Of a stretch of 64,000 bases of DNA, positions 1 through 28,591 are shown in pieces. The number at the start of each line of letters is the position of its first letter. Within the stretch, counting starts at the first letter, position 1. The position numbers were made by a program, and so were the translations under genes. The stretch is from Gigantopelta aegis (taxonomy: Eukaryota > Mollusca > Gastropoda > Neomphalida > Peltospiridae): the NCBI RefSeq assembly GCF_016097555.1, contig NC_054704.1, positions 1,529,672 through 1,593,671 of the forward strand, in the 5' to 3' direction. The notes under the pieces are model-generated. The model ran no database searches. It was not told the DNA's origin and saw only the letters and a program-made list of their open reading frames with translations.

Positions 1-1
1 C

Positions 2-715
2 CAGCGAATTTGCAAACTAAATGATACAGAATTACAGTCAACACTTTTTAAATCTGATATTATCTGTCTTGCAGAAACTCATTGTAGTAAACGTGATTCT
101 TTATCTCTTCCAGGTTACTATATGTTCCCACCTAATATTAGACCAAAATCTATTAATGCATCTCGTAACTTTGGAGGCATGGTAGTTTGTGTTAGGTCGG
201 GAATACGAGATGGTGTTAAGCAAATGCCTTTAACTAGTAGTGAAATCACATGGATAAAATTATGCAAAACATTTTTTTAACTTGGAACAAGATATTTACA
301 TCGCAGTTGTTTATGCAAGCCCAGCTTATCCTACATACTCTTCTGTAAATGAAGACATTTTTGAACATCTTGAAAATGATGTTGCAAAATATTCATTGTT
401 AGGTAATTGCTTCATTTGTGGTGATTTTAATGCGCGAACCAATCAGGAGCCAGACTTCTGTTCTATTGGGAAGTATCCGGGTGTCCCCTATCTAATGACT
501 GACTTTATGTATCCATCTAGCTCACCCATGGTCAGAAATAATCTCGATCCGGCGTTAGTGGACACTCATGGCAAAAACTTATTCAGGTTTGCAGGTCTGC
601 TGGGCTTCGTATAATTAATGGTAGAACCCTAGGTGATTATTTGGGTCAATGTACTTGTTATAGTTGTACTGGGAATCCCGGTACAATCGATTACATGCTA
701 GCATCAGAAAATCTC
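2..715 (+). pseudogene. LINE endonuclease (APE/EEP) domain, broken
   Basis: Frame 2 from the window edge gives an N-terminal endonuclease block (SDIICLAETHC, the catalytic-Glu motif). After a frame change at the poly-T run near 273-280 the reading continues with IYIAVVYASPAY, FICGDFNART (the conserved GDFN motif) and, after a further change, GTIDYMLASENL (the SxxDY-like motif). These are the usual blocks of the exonuclease-endonuclease-phosphatase fold that nicks target DNA in LINE retrotransposition. At least two frame changes separate the blocks. Confidence 0.85.
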
Positions 716-750
716 ATGATCAAATATTATTATGTATATCAGCCAAATAT

Positions 751-910
751 TTATTCAATTCATTGCATTCTATGATGCAATATATCAACAGGTACCTATA
801 AACAAGCGGAATATAATACACCAACAACGTTTATTCAATTCATTGCATTCTATGATGCAATATATCAACAGGTACCTACAAACAAGCGGAATATAATACA
901 CCAACAACGT
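751..910 (+). repeat. 80-bp tandem duplication inside the LINE
   Basis: An 80-bp unit starting ttattcaattcattgc at 751 is repeated at 831 with a single visible difference (ctata versus ctaca). It duplicates part of the region between the endonuclease and RT domains. Confidence 0.9.
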
Positions 911-1060
911 TTAGTCCTGCATGTATGTGGTCAGCTGGTGATGAAAACCGTTTTACATCTGCCTTACAAAAACCCTCTATACAATCCCAAATAGATAACT
1001 TACTTACTAGAAATTATTCTAATACTCAGTCTATTGATTCTGCTGTAGACTCTCTGACTG

Positions 1061-1068
<8 letters not shown>

Positions 1069-1136
<68 letters not shown>
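1069..1136. repeat. (AT)n microsatellite
   Basis: About 34 AT units lie inside the LINE. The small reading frames predicted across it on both strands (runs of Tyr-Ile) are artefacts. Confidence 0.97.
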
Positions 1137-1143
<7 letters not shown>

Positions 1144-1715
1144 CAATTCAGTATTCTTCCTGGTGTGGCTGGTATAGTGCTTTAAGTTGTAACAAAAGGT
1201 GTAACGGTATGTATATATATATATAAACGCCGCTAATATTGCTGGCTTAAAACGAAAGAAACAACGTAGGAACACTTTCAAGGAGAGCTCAACCAAACAA
1301 ACAAAGCAGAAAATCAAAACATTGGTATGATTCAGATTGTGCAATCCTTAAGAAGAGTTTGAAATTATTATGCTCCAAACTGCATAGAGACCCATTCACT
1401 CCTCAATTATTACATGCATTCAAAACGACTCGCTCTAAATATAAAAGATTGCTAAATAAATAAATACTTTGTCGAATTTATATCGACAAGGTATACTAAA
1501 TCAACTTGAAACTTTGCAAGACGTAAACCCAAATTATTTCTGGAAATTATTCAGTAAACAAAAGGATTCGAAAACCAGCACTAATTTAAATCCAATTCCT
1601 ATCGATGAATGAGTTACTCATTTTACTCAACTTATGGAGAAGAAACCAACTCTTAACAGTGGCCTTTCTTCACATACGGACGAATACGTCAGTTCAAATA
1701 AGGATAAAATATTCA

Positions 1716-3738
1716 ATTAATTAAATAAGTCTATATCTATACAGGAAATTGTAAAAGCTATTTCAAACTTAAAATGCAAAAAAGCATGTGGTCCAGATCT
1801 TATTTTAAATGAAATGCTAAAAACTGGTCAATCACAAATGGTTCTTGTGCTGTGTAAGATCTTCAACCTCATTTTGGTGAACGGCATTTTCCCAGATTCA
1901 TGGAGATGTAACTTCTTAACACCGTTCATAAAAAAGAGATAACTACAACCCAGGTAATTACAGAGGTATTGCAGTAGGAAGCAATCTTTGTAAGCTTTTT
2001 TGCAGTGTCTTACATAATAGGCACCGTGATTTTGCAGAGTCGCACAATCTAATTCCAACTTCTCAAATTGTTTTTAAAATACATAGTCGTAAAGCTGATC
2101 ACATATATGCATTAAAGACCTTGGTTGAAAAATATACTAAAGGACCAAAGAAATATTTATTCTGTTGCTTTGTCGACTTTAAATCTGCATTTGATTCTAT
2201 ATCAAGAGACGCGTTGATGTACAAACATTTACTTGCAGACATAGGTGGTAGTGTTTTAAAAATACTTTTAAAAGTTTGTACTCTGACGTCCAGTACTCTA
2301 TTAAACTTAATAATTATCACAGCAACAGTTTCCAATCTAATGTAGGAGTTAAACAAGGTTGCGTATTGAATCCACTACTATTCAACCTGTATGTTCGTGA
2401 TTTACCGGATATTTTTACACCAAACTGTGACCCGGTGTCTTTATATGATACGCAATTAAGCAGTCAAATGTTTGCTGATGATCTTGTTTTATTGTCAAAA
2501 TCTCAGGATTACAAAAATCTCTCGACTATCTTAGTACCTCTTGCAAAAAAATGGGGGCTTATTGTCAACTTGTCAAAAACAAAGATTATTGTATTCAACA
2601 AAAGTGGCAAGCTCATAAAGAGATTTCGTTTTACATACGATACAATTGCTATTAACATTGTTCAGTCTTATTGTTACTTAGGTATATTGTTTACTGCCTC
2701 CGGTAATTTTAAGAGCGCATGTGACAGACTCTGTAATCAGGCTACCAAAGCCATCATTAAACTCAAACAAATTGATGTTAGAAACAATATATCGACAGCC
2801 TTAAAGTTATTTAAGTGCTTAATTTGTCCCATTTTAATGTATTGCTGTGAGGTTTCGAGCCCCTATTATCTCAAAGGAGTAAACCGTTGGGGTTTCAAAA
2901 ATATATGTGACAATACTCCATTCGAAAGTGTTCAAATAAAATTCTATAAATACCTACTTGGTGTTAACAAAAGAAGCGCCCATGATGCTATACGCGGTGA
3001 ACTTGGCCAGCACCCACTTCTTATTACATGCTTGCTTACCCCTTGCAGCAAAATACTGGTTTAGATTGGGAACACATGATTGTTCGTCAATAGTGCATAA
3101 CGCGTACTTGGAATCATATTATTATAATAACTCATCTAATTTAAACTGGTCATTTTATATAAAAATTATGTGGATCAATTTTGGTTTTAGTCAAATATGG
3201 GACAACCAAATTAAGGCTCTTTATACCCTCACAGTGATACACGTAAGTTGAAACAAGAACTCGAGTCGAGTCAGATACTATTCAAAACAATAATTATAAA
3301 CTCAGAACATACAGTCTATTTAACTCAGAATTTAAATTAGAAAACTACCTGCTCTGCACACCAAACTTCGAACAATGCAAACAATTTACTAAAATGAGAA
3401 TCAGTGCGCACAACCTTCATATTGAACTTGGAAGATTTTGTAAACCTAAAAAAATAATTGAACAGAGGCCTTGTTTTGTTTGTAATTCTCAAGCTGTGGA
3501 AGATGAAAAACATTTTATTTTAGACTGCCCTATTTATTATGTTGAAAGGCAACAACTATTTGATAAGTTAAACTCCTTTTCCGACTTTTCTACTCTAAAC
3601 AGCAATTTACAATTTATATTTAATATGTCATACAATAATGGTGACATTGAAATTCTTTACCATGAATTAACATTTATTGACGGCTGTATTTCTAAACGTA
3701 AAGTTCCTGTTCAAGCTATCAGTGAGGCAGTAATTTAA
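1716..3738 (+). pseudogene. LINE reverse transcriptase and C-terminal zinc knuckle, broken
   Basis: RT blocks appear in order: IVKAISNLKCKKACGPD (RT 0/1), the frame-shifted NPGNYRGIAVGS block near 1945, FVDFKSAFDS near 2172 (first catalytic Asp), NVGVKQGCVLNPLLFNLY near 2340, the FADDLVLLSKS catalytic box near 2473, then WGLIVNLSKTKIIVFN. The longest intact piece is 2276-3064. A second intact piece at 3394-3738 carries CFVCNSQAVEDEKHFILDC, a CxxC...H...C knuckle usual downstream of RT in such LINEs. Several frame changes lie between 1930 and 3390. Confidence 0.9.
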
Positions 3739-3817
3739 TTTAATTATTCCAAGTACTTTAACCATTTATTTTTATAATATACTTTATTCCTACAAATATA
3801 ATACAAACTTTGTTTCT

Positions 3818-4483
3818 CCGACCCGAACCAAATTGTTAACAACTACAATAAATTACTCTTCTACCTTTAATTACTGTTACATTTCCCCCAAATTTTGTCC
3901 AGACACAAGTTATGAAAAAACCATTACAGTGACACAGATTCCATATATGAGACTGTAACGATGTCGCCAGTATCGACTTCGCTGATATAACATAGGATGA
4001 TAGGGCAAAATACATGCAGTTTCCTGCCGTCTGCCATTTTGTTTTTTAATGGAATACTCTTAAAGAGGGGTGAAAGCCTCCAAAGTATGTGACATAATTA
4101 ATATAAAATTAATTATCTCTAGTGGTATCATTAATTTTTTTTAATAATAATAACAAAATTAATATTTTAACATAACGTTTGCTTTTATATTATAATATGT
4201 TATGACATTGTTAGATTAAGTCATATCCTTTCACCCCTCTTGGAGAATATTCCATAAAAAAGTCAAAATGGCAGCCGGCACAAAATTGCATGCTTTTTGC
4301 CCTATGCGATCTCAGCGAAGTCGATATAGGTGACATGGTTATCATCTAGTATGTGGAATCTGTGTCATTGTAATGGGTTTTTTTCAAGATTTCTGTCTTG
4401 GCAAAATGTGGGTAAAATCTAACAAAAAATAAAGGTAGGAGAGCAATTTTTCATAGTTGTTAACATTTTGGTTCGGACTTTAG
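3818..4483. mobile_element. Foldback MITE with about 265-bp terminal inverted repeats, copy 1
   Basis: The left arm (about 3818-4085) and the right arm (about 4218-4483) are inverted copies along nearly their whole length. Shared blocks in order are cgaaccaa, gttaacaacta, tcctaccttta, gaaaaaaacc, tgacacagattcca, cgacttcgctga, tgccattttg, tggaata and gaggggtgaaag. A short AT-rich loop separates them. The right end reads ggttcggactt followed by TA. There is no coding content. A shorter copy lies at 32774-33037, which confirms a dispersed family. Long arms and possible TA target sites suggest a Tc1/mariner-like foldback element, but the superfamily is inference. Confidence 0.85.
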
Positions 4484-4489
4484 ACACAG

Positions 4490-4620
4490 TTTAGTGGTAG
4501 TTAGTGAGAGAAAAGAGAGTGTAGTAGTCTTACACATATCCATTGAGTCGTTAAAACTCGCTATGAGTGGGAGCTACCTGTCAGCCTAATGTTCGATGGC
4601 TTAACCACGACAGCACCAAT
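4490..4620 (-). mobile_element. tRNA-headed SINE fragment (head type C)
   Basis: The reverse strand reads gtggttaagccatcg, then a degenerate box B region, then gactcaatggatatgtgtaa and ctctctcactaac. The same series is seen at 42530-42700 and 53560-53735. Only the 5' tRNA-like module is present. Confidence 0.7.
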
Positions 4621-4752
4621 TTTACAAAATACAGCAAGCTAGATACCAAGGGCAGTAAGCCATAATTTTAACTATGGCGTGAGACTAGTTATCTAAATGA
4701 CCTCCCTAGTTATTTCCCTTTCCCGTGAAGGTCGACATTTTAGGTTTTCAAC

Positions 4753-22775
<18,023 letters not shown>

Positions 22776-23118
22776 ACATTATCTGTGTGTAGTGTCAAGT
22801 TTATCTAGGTTTGCTGTGACCAGCACTGCGTGTATTCAGAATGACTGATTGAAGAGTAAATAGTATGACATGTCTGTTTGTCTGTTCACTTGTTTAACAA
22901 CAGTCGGCAGTTTTAGAGTTAAAAGAGTAACAACAAAAATAATTATAGTGTCACTGATACAGTGATCTTTTCTGCTGTGGATGGTAATGTAAAACGGAAT
23001 CTTGAAACTAGAATTTAGCCAGAAATGTCATTCTTTAATGGATTAACAGATTTTTCAAGTGTTCATCATACTGACTAACTTATGTTTATTGCATGTCAAA
23101 ATAGGCATAAATATACAA

Positions 23119-23257
23119 ACTTCACATATGTTGTTTTCGCTTCCTGTTTATTGCACAAGAATATACACCATGAGACCGCGTAGCGGTCGAGTGGTATGTT
23201 CTTCGCAAAATAAACAAGTGCAATAAATAGGAAGCGAAAACAACGTATGTGAAGTTC
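23119..23257. mobile_element. Hairpin MITE with 37-bp arms
   Basis: acttcacatatgttgttttc at 23120 pairs with gaaaacaacgtatgtgaagt at 23238, and gcttcctgtttattgca pairs with tgcaataaataggaagc. The loop holds gaccgcgtagcggtc, itself palindromic. A right-arm copy lies at 61670-61716, directly before HOOK exon 11. Confidence 0.85.
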
Positions 23258-23642
23258 TGTATTTATTACATACCTTCATTTATGTTTTACAAAAACGGTT
23301 TTTAATTTAACGTCATAACAACACTTTGTTAAATCTATGATCAAAACTCCTTTCATGGATTCATTTAATGTTAAGAATCATACTCTGCGGCAGCCTTGTG
23401 TAATGTTTCAAATACGATATGTCATTTGTAAATCATATATGATGTAAGTAAATAAAAGGCACTAACTGCAGTAAAAAGAAGAAGGGAATTCCCCATTTAA
23501 AAGTTCCGGTCCAGATTGCACATATGTGCGATACAGAATAAATTTATTACACGGTTTCAAAAGGCCTTTATCACTATAGTAAGATTGAATAGGTATGTAA
23601 TAAAAACGAGTTAATCCTGAAAATGTGTGTTTGATGAGATCA

Positions 23643-23807
23643 TTTTAGAAGTTTCGGAGATGTGTACCTTCAAAGTATGCACCTGGTGATAAGACCATTT
23701 TAGAAGTTTGGGAGATGTGTACCTTCAAAGTATGCACCTGGTGATAAGACCATTTTAGAAGTTTGGGAGATGTGTACCTTCAAAGTATGCACATGGTGAT
23801 AAGACCA
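23643..23807. repeat. 55-bp minisatellite, 3 copies
   Basis: The unit begins ttttagaagtttgggagatg and repeats at 23643, 23698 and 23753 with one or two differences. It lies downstream of ATP5F1D. Confidence 0.95.
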
Positions 23808-24639
23808 TATTGGTGCATTAAGAGGTCTTGTATAAAAACTAAAGAATAATATATTGTTTTGACTACACAAATTCTTGGCCATTGGTAGAAAAAATTACTT
23901 ACGACATTAATAGTTTATTTTTAAATTGAACATACTGGTGGACGCCGACTGGTTAAAAATAAAATTTACAGATGCACAGGTCGCCTCCGATCTGTGTCCG
24001 ACAGTGGGGAACCTGGTTTCTCATGTCGCAGAAATTCAACATGTTGCACGTTTGTGACGGATATTTGTGATCGGTGACCGATGCTAGTCATCGTAGCATC
24101 ATTGCAAGATTGGCGATGAATCGGATACACGCCATCGCACTCGAATGCAGAAAAGTCTATCAACAACTGATCTGTATAATCTCAAGGTCGACCTGAGCTA
24201 GCCTTAAAATGTGTACACGGCCACATCTAGTGGGAGGCAGATGCCTCCCTGTACCCATCCTGACAAATATCGTGTGCCTTTTTTGTCTCACTTATATAAT
24301 CCAAGGCATATTTTACATATTTGATGATTTCAGTCCACCACCATGTTGCCAAAACACAATTTCGGAATTTTGTAAACACAAAAGAAAGGAATATAGCAAC
24401 TGAGCACTCTGCTAATGCATCATTCATTAACAACAGATGTGAGGCGTTTATAAGACACACCACAGTTCTGGGCGTGAATCACACATCTCTCTCTAGCAAC
24501 ATCACATCATCCTTGTAAGTCTCTCCATTGTATGCCAGTCTGACGATTGTATTGGTATGGCGTTGTTTGTACATCTGTTCGTAAACTTTTCGTTTCCGGA
24601 GCATATCTTCCATATCAGTTAATATAGAATCAAGTAAAG

Positions 24640-24925
24640 TTTGTTTTGTTTTGTTTAATGATACCACCAGAGCTATTGGATGTCAAACATTTGGTAATTT
24701 TGACATAGTCTAGGAGAGGAAATCCACTACCTTTTTTTTTCATTAGTAGAGTGATCTTTCATATGCACCATCCCACAGACAGGATAGCACATACCGCAGC
24801 CTTTCATATACCAGTCATAAACTGGCTGGAACAAGAAATAGCTCAACGATTCCACAGACCGGGATCGATCCCAAACTGACTGCGCATCAGACAAGTGCTT
24901 TACCACTGGTCTATGTCCCACCGCT
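24640..24925 (-). mobile_element. SINE (head A), nearly full length
   Basis: The reverse strand opens with gtgggacatagaccagtgg (box A-like) and gggatcgatccc (box B-like), then caagctatttcttgttcc-like sequence, tgtgggatggtgcatatgaa and a tail containing accaaatgtttgacatccaa and cattaaacaaaac. Head and tail are both recognisable. Confidence 0.85.
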
Positions 24926-24929
24926 ATAG

Positions 24930-25215
24930 GATCATAAAACTGCATACATGTGCAATTTGGATGGCAGATCAGGTCATAACGTTTTACGTGCACATTCAGA
25001 ACAAGCTGTTGTAGCAGGCGCAAGTGAATTGCTCCGTTGCATAACATAACCAGGTCACTGCGTCCTACTTTTAACACATTACTGCACATTAAACGAAAAA
25101 GTCTGGGTCAAAACTTCCTTATCAATTGATATAGGATCATAAAACCTTGCACGTAATTAGAACTTGGGATGGCGGTGTTGAATACTATAACTAGGTCACC
25201 ATGACCTAGTTTTGA
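24930..25215. repeat. Imperfect tandem pair of about 150 bp with a nuclear-receptor-like palindrome
   Basis: ataggatcataaaactgcat at about 24926 and ataggatcataaaaccttgc at about 25131 start two related units, each ending in a ccaggtcactgcgtcctact-like stretch. In the second unit this is ctaggtcaccatgacctag (25191-25209). Confidence 0.65.
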
Positions 25216-26319
25216 TGTGGGGTATCTTGTACCTCACCAGTACTCGTTTGGATTGCACTGAGAGATTGCAGCTGGGAGAGATAAGTGAATTAGGTCCTGG
25301 TAATTAATCTCACAGCCACCACTTTGCACCACTACTTTAACACAGTAAACAAACAAAGCCGAGTATAATAAAACTTTATTGTAATAGCATGACGTTCCCA
25401 CATTTCTGTTTTGCAACAAAAAGTGAACGAAAAGAAAAATTCCCATTGAGTTTAATCTGTAGCAATCCTGTAACACTCCAATAACAAGCCTTAAAGTCAC
25501 AAATAACATTTTCATTTTATTAGCATACACACTATCACACTAATAAATGTCTGGGAGAAACCTCTTACAGACCGACAGATATACATTGTTAAACCGTTAC
25601 ATAAATATTTATTAATGGCAACATTCCTAAGTGAAGTAATTATATATCTTAACCTTAGACCATGTCACAATTAGTGAAACGTGCTCTAGAGGTCACACAA
25701 ATCATCTAAAACTGACCTGTATTAAACAGCCACATATTTAATCTCCAAAATTGTCTAATATATTATAAACTGACCTGTAATAATAACCATTGGTGTTAAA
25801 AGGCCAGTTTTTGATACTCCCTTTAGTGGATGGTTAGTGCAGACTGCAACTTGTCTAAAATGGGAGAACTTGGAGGAACAAGATGTTAATAATACTGATG
25901 AATGTATATCAGCAGTTTAGAAATATGTAGTAAAATTTTCAATCATCCTGGTTTATTTTTTTATAAGATTAAATGTCAAGTATGTTTTGAAATGTTTTGT
26001 GTCACCAAGGTCCAAATAAAAGTGTCCTATATATTATACTAATACGGCTGATCATTTCACTAGCCGGGACTGAGGCCTGTTGGATTTGCCGCACCCAGTC
26101 GCGTCTGTCCCTCGAGTCTCGGTGGGTTATTCCACTAGCTGTGGTTAGCTTCCCGGACACATGAACTCAGAAATCACTTCCTGTAACTAACCACTGCTAT
26201 TGTGAAAGACTTCCTATACAGTAAAACAAATATGCAAGAATTAACAGAGAAATTTTATTTCAAGGCACATTGGTGGTGACAGGCTGTGAAGTGTCAAAAC
26301 AATGACAGTACACACAGTC
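25216..26319. other. Intergenic, no gene seen
   Basis: Between the convergent ATP5F1D and RNF170 genes. The short frames here have no homology I recognise and no splice context. Confidence 0.55.
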
Positions 26320-26336
26320 ATCTTTCAATAAAGGTG

Positions 26337-27637
26337 GCTTGTTAAATTTAGTTCTGCCAAAACAAAAACACTCACTATCACACAGAAGTCGTCTCCCCCG
26401 ACTAAACCCACTTTGTATCTTAATAATGAGGAAATTATAGAAGTCAATTTTCATAAACATTTGGGACTGGTTTTCCAACAGTCTGGTGAATGGCGACTTC
26501 ACGTGCAAACTGTTATTGATAAAACATCTAAAATGACCAGTTGCCTTCGGTCGCTTAAATATAGGTCATCTAGGAAATCGTTGGACAAAATACACAACAC
26601 ATTTATCCTTCCTCTTTTTGGCTATGCTGATGTAATTTGGGACAACTGTACATTGCAGTTATCTCAGCAGCTTGAAAATATTCATTTAGATGCCCTACAC
26701 ACCATTTGTGGTGCTGTTCGTGGAACATCTCATCAGTCATTATATACGGAAACTGGTTTTGTGCCTTTACCAGAGAGAAGAAAATGCCACAAATTATGTA
26801 TGACGTATCAACTTTGTAAAGGTATGACTCCGGCTTACCTATCCCAAAAATTGCCCAATTATCAGAACAGTATCAGAACATTCTCGCTACCCGTTGCATG
26901 ATGCTGATCACTTGCAGGGATTTAGAAGCCGAACAAAACTATTTTCTGATTCGTTCTTCCCTTCAGGAGTTAAATTATGGAACAAACTACCAATTAATAC
27001 TAGAAATTCTTTATCCATAAGTTGCTTTAAAAAACACTTATATGCAAACAAAACTAAAACTCCATTTTATTTTCACACGTGTGAGAGAAGACCAGAGATA
27101 TTACACTGTCGTCTTCGTCTAAATATTAGCAACCTAAATGGACACGTTTTATATCGAATACTCCAATCTGTGCCTGTGGCCATCCTATTGAGAATTCTGA
27201 ACATTTCTTACTCCATTGCCCAAACTACGACAGACAACGTGCTCAATTTCTATTTGCTTACTCAAATTTAAATTACAAAGTGCTTTTACTTGAAAATCAA
27301 AATTTTTATGACCAAAAAAACGTTGACATGTTTAAAACGGTTCAACAGTTTATTGTTGCAAGCAAACGCTTTGACATTATCTGACAATTCTCATTCATTC
27401 ATTCTCTCTCGCTCTGTCTCTCTCTCTCTCCCTCTCATTCTGTCTGTCTGTCCTCCTGTTTCTGTTCATTTCTCGTGTTGTGTGTGATTGTTTTTCTCAC
27501 AACTATTGTTTTGTCTGCTATGTTTTTTTAAAATTGTATTTGTAAAATGTAGGGAGAGACCTTAATATAGGCATTGCCTGTTGGTCAATCCCAAACGTTA
27601 AACGTTAATAAATATTAAAAAAAAAAAAATAATAATA
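26337..27637 (+). mobile_element. 5'-truncated LINE with 17-bp target duplication
   Basis: Coding starts at the truncation point: WLVKFSSAKTKTLTITQ, then YLNNEEIIEVNFHKHLGLVF (RT thumb region), RSSRKSLDKIHNTFILP, GYADVIWDNCT and RLENI-like motifs, as in CR1/Jockey-type LINEs. After a frame change the C-terminus has FFPSGVKLWNKLP, and after another CACGHPIENSEHFLLHCPNY, a CxC...H...C knuckle. The 3' end is AT-rich with a poly-A/AAT tail. atctttcaataaaggtg (26320-26336) and atctttcaataaagatg (27638-27654) flank it, one mismatch apart. It is not closely related to the LINE at 1-3760. Confidence 0.92.
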
Positions 27638-27654
27638 ATCTTTCAATAAAGATG

Positions 27655-28294
27655 TAGTCGGTATGTTGGAATGTCGCCAATTTAAATTTAATTTTATTTT
27701 GACACTTACACTGCTAATGTTGAAGAGGGGAGAAGTCAAAAAGAAAATTGGAAACTGTGACTGAAAAAAAGTTTATCGGTTATTTAATTTGACATGTTCA
27801 ATCGGTGAACACATCTCGGATACCGAAATAATAAACTGACATTATTCCAGTTAAAATGATTAATATTTTAAGTGTAGGCTACAAACAGGTGTATGTTGTC
27901 ATGATTAGATTGGGTAGTACTCGACACCATTTAAACAGTAAATTCTGACTTGTGCTAACACATAAAAAAAGTATTTTATTGAAAAAGTTTAAGTAATTTT
28001 TCCACTAGCTTTGCTTACTAATTATAATTTGAGGTTAATTTGTTTCTCGTAGAATTAATTTTTCAAAGTAACTTCTTTATATATATCACAAGAAGCAATA
28101 TTTAAAACATTTACCGGTTACATAATGTAATACTACAATATTATCACTACATTAATATTTGTTTCTAAATACAAAAGTTTAATGATTTCGATCAAATTAA
28201 TAAATATTGGCACCACATGAAAGTAAGGTGTTGTAAAGTCACAGAAGTGGCTTTGACCAAACCAACTGACATACGGTAAGTGGTATAATCTGTG
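27655..28294. other. RNF170 3' flank, no further gene seen
   Basis: AT-rich sequence downstream of the RNF170 stop; part is probably its 3' untranslated region on the reverse strand. I see no firm poly-A site. Confidence 0.5.
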
Positions 28295-28591
28295 TCAAGA
28301 AGCTGGACCGGCATTCATCGCTTGGCGTTCAGCCCTCGCCTCCACCACCTGCCGGTAAATGATTGTAATATAAATCGCCAACAGTCCAACAATAAAGAAG
28401 TCATCGAGAAATCCAAGAAGGCCAAATGCTGCTTCAGGAATTAGATCAAGGGGAGAAATAAAATAAAACAAGGCAGCTAAGAAGCACATTATAACTCGCA
28501 TTCGAAACATCCAGATGAGTCCGCCGATGGAGAAAAACTCGTTAAATGCATGTCGAAGCAGTGTGGGCAGGTCACGAATATAATCCAGAAT
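28295..28591 (-). CDS. RNF170: RNF170 exon 5: DUF1232, transmembrane C-terminus
   Basis: Starts after atatttcag with [20 protein letters not shown] and ends [11 protein letters not shown], stop. It holds the SPLDLIPE and LDDFF motifs and two hydrophobic helices. Confidence 0.95.
   Translation of the reverse strand: MLDYIRDLPTLLRHAFNEFFSIGGLIWMFRMRVIMCFLAALFYFISPLDLIPEAAFGLLGFLDDFFIVGLLAIYITIIYRQVVEARAERQAMNAGPAS

Larger units (their letters stand above)
1..3760 (+). mobile_element. Decayed APE-type LINE (non-LTR retrotransposon)
   Basis: The stretch reads as one non-LTR retrotransposon in sense orientation: an apurinic endonuclease domain, then reverse transcriptase, then a C-terminal cysteine/histidine knuckle, ending near 3738 with an AT-rich tail. 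Its 5' end lies outside the window. Coding is split over several frames with stops, and the endonuclease part is interrupted by an 80-bp tandem duplication and an (AT)n run, so the copy is dead. The RT carries the FADD box and the GVKQGC...PLLFNLY block typical of LINEs that encode an endonuclease. I cannot fix the clade without a tree. It lies upstream of ATP5F1D and has no visible link to that gene. Confidence 0.9.
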
